Of a stretch of DNA of 64,000 bases, positions 36,004-47,899 are shown piece by piece. The stretch's first letter is position 1; every line of letters begins with the position of its first letter. The notes under the pieces are model-generated. The model saw only the letters and a list, made by a program, of their open reading frames with translations, made no database searches and was not told where the DNA came from. Origin of the DNA: Sequoia sempervirens. Its lineage: Eukaryota; Streptophyta; Pinopsida; Cupressales; Cupressaceae. The stretch lies in assembly GCA_007258455.2 (NCBI GenBank), contig VDFB02193867.1, positions 568,469,469 through 568,533,468 on the forward strand, written 5' to 3'. Both the position numbers and the translations under genes were made by a program.

Positions 36004-36761
36004 TGATCAGCTACGTTGAGGTTAAAAATGGATTCATCTGGAAATTCTAAGACAAGAGGATTCTCAGAATACATAGATGCCTCTGCTAGTTGATCTATGA
36101 TGACCTGTCCCTTGATTGCTTTTCTTTCCACATACTCAATTTCATATTCTGATAATATCATTACCCATTTTTCCATTCTGCCTGTTAGCATTACCTTTGA
36201 TAGTAGATACTTGAGGGGATCAATTTTGGCGATGAGCTTTATCTTGTGTGCCAACATGTAATGTCTAAATTTTTGGGATGCAAACACTACAACAAGGCAA
36301 GCTTTCTTAATGAATGAGTAATTTAGCTCATGACTAGCCATTGTTCTGCTGATATAGTAGATAGCCCTCTCAGTTCCATTTTCATCATGTTGGGCTAGGA
36401 GAGCCCCAAGGGTTGTTGTTTCTGACACATATAGGATCAATGGCTTCTTTGGAATGGGCGGCATTAGGACTGGTGGTGTTAGTAGATATTCCTTCATTTT
36501 GTTGAATGCCTCTTCACACTTGGTATCCCATTTGTACACTACTCCCTTGTGGAGTAGGTGAGAGTATGGGTTCTGCTTATCTTCCAGTTGTGCTATGAAC
36601 CTTCTAATGGATTGGAGCCTTCCTTGGAGACCTCTCAGTTGTTTTAAATTCCTTGGTGCTTCCATCTTGAGGATTGCTTTGACTTTTACTAGATCCACTT
36701 CAATACCCCTCATGGAGACTATGTATCCTATAATTTTTTTGATTGTACACTGAAGATGCAC
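36000..36761 (-). pseudogene. pol: RNase H (retroviral type) and RT thumb of element B
   Basis: A 253-codon open stretch: GYIVSMRGIEVDLVKVKAIL, LRGLQGRLQSIRRFIAQL, LILYVSETTTLGALLAQHDE, ERAIYYISRTMASHELNYSF, FASQKFRHYMLAHKIKLIAK, EKWVMILSEYEIEYVERKAI. It is the direct continuation of the RT at 36728-37393 after a frameshift near 36745. It is the longest clean part of the pol gene and much better kept than the copy in element A, which suggests that B is younger. Confidence 0.9.
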
Positions 36762-37504
36762 TTCTTGGGATTTAATCTTACCTTGTATTCCTCTAATCTA
36801 TCAAAGATAGCACTTAGGGTTGCTATATGATCTTTTCTCTTTCTTAACTTAGCTAGGATGTCGTCAACATAGTCTTCGAGTGTTTTGTGAATCATGTCAT
36901 CGAAGATTAATGTCATGGACCTTTGATATGTTTCTCCTGCATTCTTTAGGCCGAATGGCATCATGTTCCAATAGTAGGTCCCCCACAGACAAGTAAAAGT
37001 TGTCTTATGTTGGTCTTCTTTTGCTGATATCATAATCTGGTTGTATCCTAAAAATTCATCCATTAGTGATAGCATCTCATGCCCTACTATCATGTCCACT
37101 ATCATATCGATATTGGGAAGTGGAAAGTCATACTTGGGACATGCTTTGTTCAAATCTCTGAAATCCATACAGATTATGATGGCTCCATCAAGTTTTGAAA
37201 TAAGTACCAAATTTGACGCCCATTCTAGACAATCGATTGGTCGAATGAATCCTACATCTAATAACTTTTTGAGCTCCATTTTGACCAATAAGGCGATCTG
37301 AGGATGCATTTTTTCAAGCTTTTGTCTGACAGATTTTGCATCTGGATACACTGCTAAGTGATGAACCACAATCTCTGGATCAAGCCCTGGCATGTCAGCA
37401 TAACTCCATGCAAACTTTATTTGTCTTTCCTTTAGGAATGCTACTAGGAGTTCTTGTTCTTCTATTAATAGTGATTCCCCATAGAATGTGATATGCGAGG
37501 TCTC
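36728..37504 (-). pseudogene. pol: Reverse transcriptase of element B
   Basis: The minus-strand frame reads WSYADMPGLDPEIV, ELKKLLDVGFIRPIDCLEW, MDFRDLNKACPKYDFPLPNI, LMDEFLGYNQIMIS, WNMMPFGLKNAGETYQRSM, and the intact catalytic box YVDD at 36860-36871. It ends in RLNPKKCIFSVQ before the frameshift. A TAG at about 37507 separates it from the upstream linker. RT would copy element RNA to DNA. Confidence 0.93.
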
Positions 37505-38852
37505 CTATGTTCCTATGTTGATTGGATTGCACTTTTTGGCCAAGACTACTGATTTCTCCTGATGAATAGCTCTTAAGGGAAGATTGAATCCTTCATCCTC
37601 GGGCGCCTCAGAGAGGTTTTCACCATTGGATACGTCCTTTCTTTTTACTATTTTCTTATCAAATAGTGCCATAGTGTGGTTTTCACTCAAGGACTTGGAT
37701 ATGATTCTTAGTTTCTCACTTTTGCGACTGAAGGATTCAATCGTTTCCTCGTAATAATCCTGTGTGTCTAATTCCATTATGAACCCTGCCTTATCATCCC
37801 CATTCAGGATGTTATCCCTCAATACCATGAATTATGAGAGTGCTTCATCATTTTTGAATGTATCGAGAAATGGTGGTCCTTGTTGGTCATAGTCGATCAG
37901 TTGGGGGTAAACTAGGCGAATCTCATGATTTTGGTGATCAGATTCGAATGATAAGGTACTAATCATGCAAAGGGTGGTGTCCTTGAATAACCTAGGGAGA
38001 TTCGATATGGTATCTTCGTCATCGCTACTAATGTAGGGCTTAGTTATTAAGTTATGTGTGTCTCTACCTGTGGATACTGGTGATTGTATTTGTGCTAGTA
38101 TTGGCTGAGGAGAAATATTAACTGTTCTAACCAGAGGACTTCGGCCACGTATGGTTATTCTCAGAGGGGTACATCCAAGGCCAATATTTGTTATGGGTCG
38201 CGTCTCAAGCATGATAGGTATTATATTGCCATTGTCATTTTGTCCCAATCTTTGATTTTTGTCATAACCCATTGCGAGCGTCATTTGGAAACCTTTTCTT
38301 CTTTCATCCTTTGGTAAATTAGTTGGCAGTCTCTCATCTTGGTATAGCATATGCGATGGATTTGTCTCAATGTCCTCTTGGCCAAGATCTCCCCAGCTTG
38401 TGAATTCAGGATAGTCTTCAGGAGATGTTTGAGATGTGGAAGCTTGATTTTGTTGTGGGCGTCCTCGTGATCTAGGAGATTGTGGTAACTCTCCTATCAC
38501 AAAAGAATTATTAGGGAGCCTATAGCTTCCACAACCATCTTCCTAAATGATGAGCTTGATATCAGAGATGGTAGGAATGGTGGGTGTCTCTGTCTCATAA
38601 ATGGATGTGAGGGTGGCAGGATCAATGTATGACGTGGATGGGCCCTCCTCATTCTTTGGTACTTGGGGGATTTTGTAATATTTGGCCTCAAGATTTTTGC
38701 AATATGAGAATGGTTCAGGATCTGGACGGTAACCTATTGTCCATTATGTGTGAATTTCACACATTGGTGGAAGGTTGATGCTACGACTTTCATTGCATGG
38801 ATCCATGGTCGTCCGAAGAGGATATTATATGGCAAGTCAAGGTCCAAGACCT
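37505..38852 (-). pseudogene. Protease end, G-patch and linker of element B
   Basis: From the small inserted element leftward, the minus strand reads LDLDLPYNILFGRPWIHAMK and VVASTFHQCVKFTHNGQ, which is the end of the protease fold. The 222-codon frame 37832-38500 carries a G-patch-like RRKGFQMTLAMGYDKNQRLG at about 38200-38320. It then runs acidic to 37832, where a TAA separates it from 37505-37828. Together these link protease to RT as in element A. Confidence 0.75.
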
Positions 38853-39171
38853 TGTTAGAGTAAAGGTTTTCACTTAATTATATTAATTAAGTCACTTTTA
38901 TTCTACTCTTAAGATTTCACTTTAGTTTGCATATTGTGACATTTAATAATTATATTAATTATTAAATGTCCTCCTATTAGGGTTTCTTTAGGGTTGCACA
39001 ATCTCCTTTTATAAGGATTCATCATTGTAATTTATCTCACTCTCGGATGAATACATTTTTCAGCTTTCAGAGCACCCTTGCTTGTTTGTCTCCATCTCTT
39101 CTTTCTGTGACAGGTTATTTGCATGCAGGTGATCTTCGGGGTCTGTCAAATTAGCTTTCTCAACTTCTACA
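38853..39171 (+). repeat. 5' LTR of the nested small element
   Basis: 319 bp, TG...CA. It contains a TTAATTATATTAATTAAG palindrome, a second palindrome around AATAATTATATTAATTATT and a TATA-like TTTTATAAGG near 39015. Target duplication GACCT lies directly to its left. Confidence 0.95.
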
Positions 39172-39183
39172 TGGTATCAGAGC
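39172..39183 (+). other. Primer-binding site of the nested small element
   Basis: TGGTATCAGAGC, complementary to the 3' end of plant initiator tRNA-Met, abuts the 5' LTR with no spacer. This is the standard arrangement in plant Copia elements. Confidence 0.93.
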
Positions 39184-40267
39184 TCCAGACCTGCTGCTTC
39201 CTATTCTTTTTTTGAAGATTTTGGAGCTTTGAGGGTTAGATCTGGCTTTCAGGTTTTCTGGTTGATTTTTTTGCGGATCTGGGTAACTCCATTTTTTGGG
39301 TGCATTTTGGGCCCAAATGGACCTCACGGTTGGATTCAGAGTGGCCAAAAACCCATATTTTCATATATGGTTCGACCTATTTGATCATAGTTGATCTGGG
39401 AGGCAAACAAAAATTTTCCCAGGGGCCGTACGGCCCCCAGGGCATGATTTCCGAGGTTGCAAACGCAAAAATTTTAAAATAAATTAAGAAAATGCCAAGT
39501 TTTTTGGTTTTTGTGAGTGCTGCCCACACAGAAAGGGCCATGCCACCCCTGCTCAGCCGTGCCACCCGCCTCCATCGGTGGCTTTGCCTTCAGCACCGCC
39601 GACCAGTGTTTAGCCCTTAAGGGCTCTTCTTCAGCTGCCAAGGTTCTATTGCGAACCGGGAGCCCGCGTCCTAGCCCCTGCCAGTTCAGCCAGCCCCTGC
39701 GACAGTCCTATTGAGGACCAGGGGCTCCACCATAGCTGCCAGCGCGCCAGCCCCCTGGTTGGTCATGTGACCAGGGGCCGAAGGTCTTAGCCCCTGAGGG
39801 CTATGAAATTTTTTTTACCTTTCAACCTACCTTCACAAAATCGGGCATAACTCGGGCATTTTAGCTCGGATTTTCGAATGGAAATAGGCATTGGAAAGCT
39901 AGTTCTGAGCCCGATCTAATTGATGTAGGTATTTTTTCTGATTTTTCCGTTTTGCAGTCTTTTTTGCTAGTCAAAGTCAGAATAAATGTTTTGCACTCCA
40001 GGAGCCATATCTTTTGCATATGGACTCCGTTTTTCACAAACGAATAGGCGTTGGAAAGGGGTTTCTGTGCTCTTTCCAGATCTATCATTTATTTTTCCAA
40101 AATCTACACCAGGTATATTTTATTTAGTACTTTTTGTTTTCACACATCTATCAATTACTTGGACGTTTCAGCACTTGGAAATGATTTGTTTGCGTGGGAT
40201 GGCTTTATTTGATCTAATTTATCAGTATTGAGGTCATTTAGTCTCAGATTTGTTAATTTGAATAGTT
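39184..40267 (+). other. GC-rich leader of the nested small element
   Basis: Non-coding leader of about 1.1 kb. At 39422-39437 it holds the perfect 16-bp palindrome GGGGCCGTACGGCCCC. At 39530-39790 it has several AGCCCCTG/CAGGGGC words in both orientations. Its base composition is strikingly GC-rich compared with the rest of the window. Confidence 0.7.
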
Positions 40268-41014
40268 ATGATGGGTTTTTCTACTCACCCTTCAAGTGTA
40301 TTTCTGGAACAGGGTAATTATGAGTCATGGGCAAAGGGTATACTTACACATTGTAGGTGGCTTAATATTTTGCCTTATTTGTATGATCTCATACCTGCAC
40401 CAACAACTTCAAAGGGAAAACTAGCTTGGGATATCATTAGAAATCACATAGTAGGACTTATACGATCTAGTGTTGATGATGACATTGTGTGGGCTATATC
40501 GGGCATTGATTGTCCTCACTCACTTTGCACACGTCTTTGGGAGATCTATGGAGACCTCAGTCTTTCTCCATTCCCAAAGGATCCTACTTTAGATTGTCTT
40601 GTACCCATTGGTTGGAGAGAGAACACACCCTTTGATCATGATACTTTAAAGGAACTTCAGTATTTAGACACCCTTATATATTCCGATGAATAAGACGATT
40701 GTCTCACAGTTCCTACTCTTCAGACTGAGATTATACATGCATTAGCATCTCCTGTTGTTCCTGATCAGTTTGACATTTCCACATCTTTGGCTCCTATTGA
40801 TTCAATTAAGCAGGACATCATCCATCTTCCAGAGATAACACCATGGGATTCTTTTTTCACAGACATTTCATTCTTGTTTGTTGAGTCTCACATTGCAGAT
40901 CTGGAGGATTACTTTGAGGATTTTCATCTCCTCTTTGTTGATAGCAATATTCTAGCTGTTAGCCCACCATCATCTGTGCATTCAAAGGTTGCAGTTTTTG
41001 AGTCTTCCGTTTAG
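40268..41014 (+). pseudogene. gag-like ORF of the nested small element, one stop
   Basis: ATG at 40268 opens a frame that continues to 41014 through one TAA at 40691, about 248 codons. The first 100 residues (FLEQGNYESWAKGILTHCRW, LNILPYLYDLIPAP, GLIRSSVDDDIVWAISGI) look like the N-terminal part of Copia-type Gag (UBN2-like). The rest is acidic with Phe/Asp-rich phrases (LEDYFEDFHLLFVDSN) and has no zinc knuckle. It may be a degenerate Gag or a protein specific to this non-autonomous family. The sequence from 41015 to 41553 has no supported gene. Confidence 0.55.
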
Positions 41015-41553
41015 TTTGGATTTGACATCTTTTGTTTCAGTTTAGACAGAGAGATTCTTCAGCATCCTATCATGGCACACATCTTGAGACATCTTGGTCC
41101 TTCTCTTTTCATAGGGTTTCTTCGACATTTTCCTTTAGATCCGTTTCTTCCCAAGGGGAGGAATATTATTTGTCGCTTCAGGATATCTTTATGGATTCTA
41201 CATCAGGCATCTACCATTGTGACAGGAGTTTCTTCATTGTGGGGGGGCCTTCTAGTCTCTTTCTTTTTCTCCTATGGAGACCATTGTATATGTACTTATA
41301 TGATAGAAGTTGTCTATGGGGGGTATTATGTTATCCACCTCCTATCCTTCTGTTATTAGTGCATTTATTTCTTTCATCTTTTTTTGGAGTAGAGTTTTTC
41401 CCATGAGGTTTTCTCTATTTCTCCACTTTATAGAGATTTGGTTGTAATTGGGTACCTGATCAGGCCTAGTTGTCGGGACCCTCATTTTACTTTCTTGCAT
41501 TGTAGCTACCTTTGCTTTCTTGCACATGTTTGTAGCTACACTTTTTCTCATCT

Positions 41554-41563
41554 TAAGGGGGGG
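41554..41563 (+). other. Polypurine tract of the nested small element
   Basis: TAAGGGGGGG directly precedes the 3' LTR. Confidence 0.85.
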
Positions 41564-41882
41564 TGTTAGAGTAAAGGTTTTCACTTAATTATTTTAATTA
41601 AGTCACCTTTATTCTACTCTTAAGATTTCACTTTAGTTTGCATATTGTGACATTTAATAATTATATTAATTATTAAATGTCCTCCTATTACGGTTTATTT
41701 AGGGTTGCACAATCTCCTTTTATAAGGATTCATCATTGTAATTTATCTCACTCTCGGATGAATACATTTTTTAGCTTTCAGAGCACCCTTGCTTGTTTGT
41801 CTCCATCTCTTCTTTCTGTGACAGGTTATTTGCATGCAGGTGATCTTTGGGGTCTGTGAAGTTGGCTTTCTCAACTTCTACA
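41564..41882 (+). repeat. 3' LTR of the nested small element
   Basis: 319 bp, the same length as the 5' LTR. It is followed at 41883-41887 by the target duplication GACCT. Confidence 0.95.
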
Positions 41883-42844
41883 GACCTAACATGTGGTTTC
41901 CATGATGGTAGGCCCTACTTGAATAGGGAGTTTAATCATGCCCTGAGACACTCTTTCTTGGTCATCATATGCTCTTATAGTGATGCCTTTACCTTTGTCA
42001 ATGGAATCCTATGCTATCTTCAACTGCTTGATGAGGCTAAGAGAATAGATGTTCAAACCTGCACCTCCATCCACCAAGACCCTTTTGATTTTTCTCTTGT
42101 TCACAATGGCTTCTAGGTGAAGTGCATTGTTGTGAGATGGTTGGGTGGGGAAATCTTGGTTTGAGAACATAAGAATATTGGGCATAATGATATTTCTGAC
42201 CATAGCTTGGAATTGTTCTACATCAAGATCTACATGGATGGTGGATAAGGCTAATGCTTGCTCAAGGATCTTCTTATGTGATGATGAGATTTTTAACAAC
42301 TCCATTATGGAGATGTGTGTTGGTGTTCTCTTGAGTTGATCTACTAAACTGTAACCATTAGGAGTGGATCTAGAGAAAGGGGCTTTGTTTGGTTGGGATG
42401 ATCCTATAATGGTGACTTTTCCGCCTCTTGTGATGACTCCATAATCTTTGGCATGGGCGCCCTTAATGGTGATGACCATGCAGTTTTCATTTAAGGAAGT
42501 GACAATTGTTTCGTATACATGATTTACACTGCCTTTTCCTTTATCTTTGTTGTTATTATTCCCCTTGTTGCCATGATTCAGCATCGGATTCATGTAGATT
42601 TTAAGATCTTGATTGCTTTTCGGTTGTTCCACATTGATGATTCTTTTGTCAATGATATCTTGAATGATATTTTTAAGTCTCATACAATTGTTTATGGTGT
42701 GACCTTTAATCTTATGAAATTCGCAGAGTTGATTTTTGTTGTACCAAGGGGGTTTGACGTCAGGTTCTTGGTAATTTTCAAGTGTAGGTGCTTTGATGAG
42801 TTTTTCATTGATGAGCTTTTTCATGATGTCTTCAAGTGGTTCCC
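41883..42844 (-). pseudogene. Zinc-knuckle region and protease N-half of element B
   Basis: A 271-codon frame starting at 42824 holds LCEFHKIKGHTINNCMRLKN, a zinc-knuckle-like Cys/His pattern. LVDQLKRTPTHISIMELLKI and SSHKKILEQALALSTIHVDL follow, then the protease active-site segment VLVDGGAGLNIYSLSLIKQL. A TAG follows at about 42009. The fold goes on through IRAYDDQERVSQGMIKLPIQ to 41883, where the nested small element interrupts it. Confidence 0.85.
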
Positions 42845-43869
42845 CTAAAGTAGTGTATTTTCGTTTTGGATAACTCTTGCATTGGGTGGTCCTCTTTGAT
42901 CATTGAGGTTATTGATAGTAGGATTGTTATTGGGTTGATATGTTGTGTGATGAGTGTTTTGGCATTGATTTTGGATTTGCAGTGTGGGTGTGTTTTGGCG
43001 TGGACCACTAATGACCACCTTGGAATCTACGACACCATCATTAGTAACGTTCTTGTTCCTTGCCCATGTGTGAGGTTTATCGTTATAATTGGATGATGGG
43101 TGGTTATTTTGCTGCTCGTGATATGATGTTGATTTTGCAGGTTGAGTCACAAGGGCTCTTTCGATGCTAAGCGCTTTGGGGATCAATTGATCATATGTGG
43201 TGATTCCCTAAACCTTGAGATGAAATGACAAGCGGATTTCAAGGTTGGCTATGATGGTGCAAACTTGTTCTTCTGGCATGGTCCACTTGCTCTGATTGGC
43301 CTTGGATCACCATCATTGGAGGAATGAAGCAAAAGATTCATTCTTTCCTTGTTTTAGAGCATATAGTTCTTCAAGAATGACATCCATTGCAATGTTACAT
43401 GCATAGTTTTTAATGAATGTATCCCTAATTTACTGGAATGTTCTAATGCCTAAAGGCAAGTGAGAGAACCATTCTATAGTGTGGCCTACCAAGCTCCTAG
43501 GGAATAGCCACATCAAATAAGTATCGTCATATGCGGCCTCCATACAATGAACCTAGAATTCCCTGATGTGATCTTCAAGGTTTCCCATCCCTCGATATTT
43601 GTCAAATTTAGGGATTTCAAACCCCTTAGGGAATGGTTTCATTTCTAAGCTCCTATCAAATTGATAGTGACACAAGTTGCTTGATGTTTTGGTTGTTCGC
43701 CCTGATTGAAGGTTGAGCACTTGTTGTGAGAGCAACCTGAGTTGTGTCGTCACATCATTTTGTGTATCAGGCAGTGGGATGAAGATGTTTTGGGGTGTTT
43801 GAATCATTGTTTGAATGGATGGGTTGGTTGGTGCGTTGTTGGATGGTATCGATATGTTCTAGTGGGTGA
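42845..43869 (-). pseudogene. gag: gag capsid part of element B (broken)
   Basis: In the same frame as the N-terminal gag, the minus strand reads CHYQFDRSLEMKPFPKGFEI and PKFDKYRGMGNLEDHIREF. After a stop come YLMWLFPRSLVGHTIEWFSH, ALKQGKNESFASFLQ and, further on, IPKALSIERALVTQ. This is the plant Ty3/gypsy capsid order seen in element A. There are stops near 43551, 43437 and 43310, and a frameshift at about 42845 toward the zinc knuckle. Confidence 0.85.
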
Positions 43870-44345
43870 AGTAGGCTTCTACTTGCTTTTGTATGAACAA
43901 CGCTTGTTGTTGCTCTTGTTGTTGTTGCACTAGGATTTGTGCTTGTTATTGTGCTTGTTGTTGTGCTTGCTATTGTTCCCATAACGCTTGTTGTTGGGAT
44001 GCCAATTTTTATGCTTCTTGTTGTTCTTGGTATTGCTTTAGTGCTTGTTGATATGCTTGCACTTGCGCTGCTTGTGCAAGAAGTTGTGCTTGTGCTTGTG
44101 CTGCTTGAGCTTGTGCGGCTTGTTGCTGCAATAATAGTTGTGCTTGAGTGACCCTTTGTGCTTATAATGCTTGTGCCACTTGGGTAGCTTAAGCCACTTG
44201 TTTTTTTTGTTATTGTGTCAGTAAAGCTTCAGCTTGTTGAGCTTGTAAGGTGGCTTGTGCAGCTTGGGTAACTTGTGCAGCTTGAGCAGCTTGCTGAGCA
44301 GCTAGGTGTACAACTTTTTGTTTTTGCACTTGTTGGTATCCTCTT
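43870..44345 (-). pseudogene. gag: Glutamine/alanine-rich middle of element B gag
   Basis: The minus strand encodes about 150 residues dominated by Q and A (QAAQAAQVTQAAQATLQAQQ; QAQLLLQQQAAQAQAAQAQA; QQQQEQQQALF). On the + strand it shows as GCTTGTTGTTGTGC repeats. It lies in one frame with the flanking gag parts, and its few stops (TAA/TAG) fall at positions within the Q runs. It could form a coiled coil or low-complexity assembly region. Element A's gag has no counterpart. Confidence 0.75.
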
Positions 44346-45481
44346 TGAAAAGTGGCTTGCAATGCTACGTTATGTTGACTTGATGTGGTGAAAGTTGGTG
44401 GTGGTGGGGGTGGTGGTGGATTTGGAATGACGTTTGTCGTAGTGGTGAATGGTGATGTCATGTTGTTTATTTGATTGGTGGATGGTGTAGTTGATGTGGT
44501 TGTTTGAGTGATGAGTGGCACCATTGATGTGATTGGCCCTTGAGAGACCATGTTTTGTGATGTTATTGGGGTGTTTCATGTTGTCGCCATTGCTTGTGTG
44601 TTTTTCGTTTGTTGTTGTGATGTCAACAATAACTTTTGAGTGTTTGGCACAATGTTTTGATTGATGGTTGGGATGTTGTTTTGATCGATACTTGGTAGAG
44701 GGGGAAGCCCTAAACCAAGGAGTGGTGCACATGATAATTTCAATGGTGGAAGTGGTGGAAATGTAAGGGGTGTTAGTTGTTGTGTGGTGTCGAATATGCC
44801 CCCTGGTTCGAACATATCTCCCTCTTGTGAATTTGTGAGAAGAGGTGTTTTTGTTGCTCCGTAAAAAGATGTTGATGATGGGTCATAATGTAAAGTAAGA
44901 TGAACATTTTTGTGTAATGGATTATGGGGGATGTGTTGTTCCAATGTGGTGTTTGCGTCCAAGTTTTGATTATTAACAAGGGGATGTGATTGTAGAGCAT
45001 TGAGAAATGTGTTTCCCTTGTTAACATTGGGCTCGGTTGGAGCAACAGATGTTGTGATTTGTGGAATGTTTTGCATGATGTTTTGGGATGGAGGTGTGGA
45101 TGATATGGGAATGGTGGATGAGATTGGAGGAAATGATGTCTCCACTATAGTACTTATGTCAAAATCCGAAAGTAACTTGGTTCCCTGTTTTTCTAATTCA
45201 AGCATGTATAATGAAGGGTTGAGCCTCATCATGATGTTGATGATTCTATGGTTTTCCACATTTTGGAGCATTTAATTTATTTCTTCGTGAGACATTCCAA
45301 GGGTAAGATCTTCTCCTTGGTTTTCCTCTTGCAGATTTTGTGATGATGTTGGAAGGTTAACCATGAGAGTTCCAAACCCAATTGGATTCATTTCAGGATT
45401 GGTTTGACTTAAGTCACTTGAAGCGGGTGTTTCTTTGTTGGCTTCCATGCTCTTCTTGTATTGAGATCTAGTTTGAACCAT
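44346..45481 (-). pseudogene. gag: gag N-terminal region of element B
   Basis: ATG at 45481 starts MVQTRSQYKKSMEANKETPA, a start common to plant gypsy Gag proteins. The frame goes through a TAA at 45272 and continues LQNVENHRIINIMMRLNPSL. It is rich in Thr/Ser/Pro/Asn, with an eight-proline run near 44410, and has one further stop near 44573. No domain is recognised in it, and it is probably disordered. Confidence 0.7.
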
Positions 45482-47899
45482 AAAACAAGGATCAATTTTT
45501 AAGAATGGGAGATGAATCTCTTGACTTCTTTGGATTGATCTTTATTTTATGCCCCAAAGTGGAAAATGTTAGGATATCTTAAGGATCAAAAGGTGATATG
45601 ATGATGATGAAAAAGATGAATGATGTGGATGTTATGATCTTTTGGTAAGTCTTGAAGGAGATACTAGGCTTTTGGGACTTTTGGATATGTTGCAGATTTT
45701 GATTTTGGGATTTTGTCCTTGATTGACTTTGATTTTGATTTTGGATTTTTGAGCAAATAAACCCTAAGATGTTGGATGATTATCTAAGGGATAGACTTGT
45801 CAAAGGATGATAATTTGAATGTTTGTGGGAAGAAGGATGTATCTACCCACACCTATCCAAATAAGATGACAGTTTCACTAAGCATATGACGAAGGATTCA
45901 TCTCCATATACTAAGCTAAACAAGAGGATTTTGACTAAGCATATGCAAAAGGATGCATCTACACGTACCTAGCCAAAGTTGATTTTGATAAATGTTTTCA
46001 AGGATTTAGTCTAAATGATTTTGATGGTTTTGATTTTGCCAAAAAGCCTAGTAGTAAGGATGATTTCAAGATTTTCCAAAAGGTGATTGTGAGATGATGT
46101 TTGTTTTGATGTTTTGAAGGATGGATGAAAAAAAATATTTTGATTTGATTTGATCCTAAGATGAACCTAAAAAAGACACTTTGTTTTCCTAGACCTAGGT
46201 ATTGAAGAACAAGCTTTTCTCTAAACAAGATGTACAAACTCTTTGAAAAGATTTGGGTTTTGGCAATAGTAGAATGAATACAAATCGGGATTGTTCTTTG
46301 AAGCCTTCTTGTAAAAGTTGAAAAGTAGTCTTTGTCTAACTTCGTATAACATAGAGAGGCGTTCTTGATGGGCTATCAAACTAAGGGATTTCACCTTCGG
46401 TTTCTTGATCTTGATTTTGCGTGAAATCATTGAAGAAACATGTGTGGGGTCCAATTGTTTTTAGCATTTTTTTAATGAATTATTTTTACCACCAACACAC
46501 TCTTGATTAGATTTCAAACTAAATGTCCAATGTCTCAACTTCGTCTCATTTCACAAAGTATATTATGTGAAACTTTGATGAATTTAAGGCAAGGGTTACC
46601 TATTGTTTAACTTTAGTAGGAAAATTGAGATGTAAATTCAAGTGCTTAGAAACCTCTAAGGATGTAGTCCCAAGGGCAAGCAATAACACAAGAATTCGGT
46701 CAATGATATTTTCCTCCTAAAGGGTTTGAAATTTTGAGAAACATGTTGAATGTTTGTTTGGAAAATGTTTTCAAATAAGGCATTGTGTTTTCAAACCAAG
46801 ACAAGTACAAGCCCTATGGATGTGTAAGACAATATTTGTTGAATCCCCACTTGGACAAGTCCAGCTATGCTTATCTTTAGTGAATGGTTAGATGCTTGAC
46901 CCCACTGGCTACCCTCCATGAGACTCACTTATATGAGGCAGCCAAGCATCAACACCCATGAAACTCCCATGGCATGTTTTCCATTTCTACTAAAGACCGT
47001 AAAAGTGTGGGGAAGCTTCAAAACGACCGTTCTTGCAACAACAAATAGATTAAGGATTTTGGAAAATTCTAGCACATGGGTTCGAGTAAGGACTTTCCAT
47101 TTGTGGAGATTGACCCATACGGCAAGAGTCCCCTTTTGGATCCATCTTGTCAGAATCGACCGTGTGGTACTAGCATTTCTTCCAATACCCACATTTATAT
47201 CCCAGCTGGAAATACTCTTGGCTTTAGAGTGTTATCGATTGAGTCGTTCCCTTGGGTGAGTACTTTTTCCCCAAGGCAGGCCCTCTAAGATAGACAAAAG
47301 TGAGCAAACTTATTCATAGTTCGATCAACCTTCATTTAGAAACAAACGGAGAACACATGCAATAAGTTTACTCACACTCACACAAGATGTTCAATTTTAA
47401 ACCCAAATCAAAGTGTGTATGGGAAATTATTTACGCAACTTAATGTCACCAAAAGCCTTTTGATTCTCAAGATTGTTGTGAGGTGCGAGAGAAGCGCATA
47501 CATCTTTTAATGATATTACTTTGTGTAAATAATTACAAAACAATAAAAGCACACATTCATTTTATCCTTCAAAGAAATGGTTTGATTCATTTTAAGCACC
47601 AAAGGAAAGATGAAGATTGTTTGTCCAATTTTAGCTCAAATTGAAATCTAGTAGGTGTCTAAGTTTGAATTTTAACCCAAGTTGCAAATGAAAAAATCAA
47701 AGTGTTCTTTTTAGACCCAATCGAAAGTTAGTGTCCTAGGAACGAAAAAATAACAATTTTGTGAAGAAGTGTTTAAACAAACACCTAAAGCGTTTAAAAA
47801 CACTTTGATTTTTCAAAATATCCTCTTCATTAGCCTTTTTTTCCTCATTTTCCTTTGTTTGTACCTTTGTTTTCTTTCCTTTCGCTTTCCTTTGTACCT
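45482..47899 (-). other. 5' leader of element B
   Basis: Non-coding. A segment at about 47248-47275 (minus strand GGGGAAAAAGTACTCACCCA, then AGGGAACGAC) matches element A's leader at about 24186-24216 in element orientation. This places the primer-binding site and LTR of B further right, but no clear PBS could be identified. Confidence 0.55.

Larger units (their letters stand above)
38853..41882 (+). mobile_element. Complete 3.03-kb non-autonomous LTR element (Copia-like) nested in element B
   Basis: Two direct 319-bp repeats, 38853-39171 and 41564-41882, begin TGTTAGAGTAAAGG and end TTCTACA. I count about nine mismatches between them. The flanking 5 bp are identical, GACCT at 38848-38852 and 41883-41887. 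A PBS and a PPT are in the right places. The 2.39-kb interior has a GC-rich leader and one damaged gag-like ORF but no protease, integrase or RT. Removing it in thought rejoins B's protease reading, which shows that it arrived later than B. Confidence 0.95.

Noticed and set aside
41032..41406. 124-codon frame in the small nested element
   Set aside because: Lies in the non-coding stretch before the polypurine tract; composition-driven Phe/Ser/Leu translation without a family.
43742..44151. Val/Leu-rich plus-strand frames at 43.7-44.2 kb
   Set aside because: They are the reverse complement of the Q/A-rich gag region.
46918..47288. Open frames in the leader of element B
   Set aside because: The region matches the non-coding leader of element A and has no coding bias; frames overlap on both strands.
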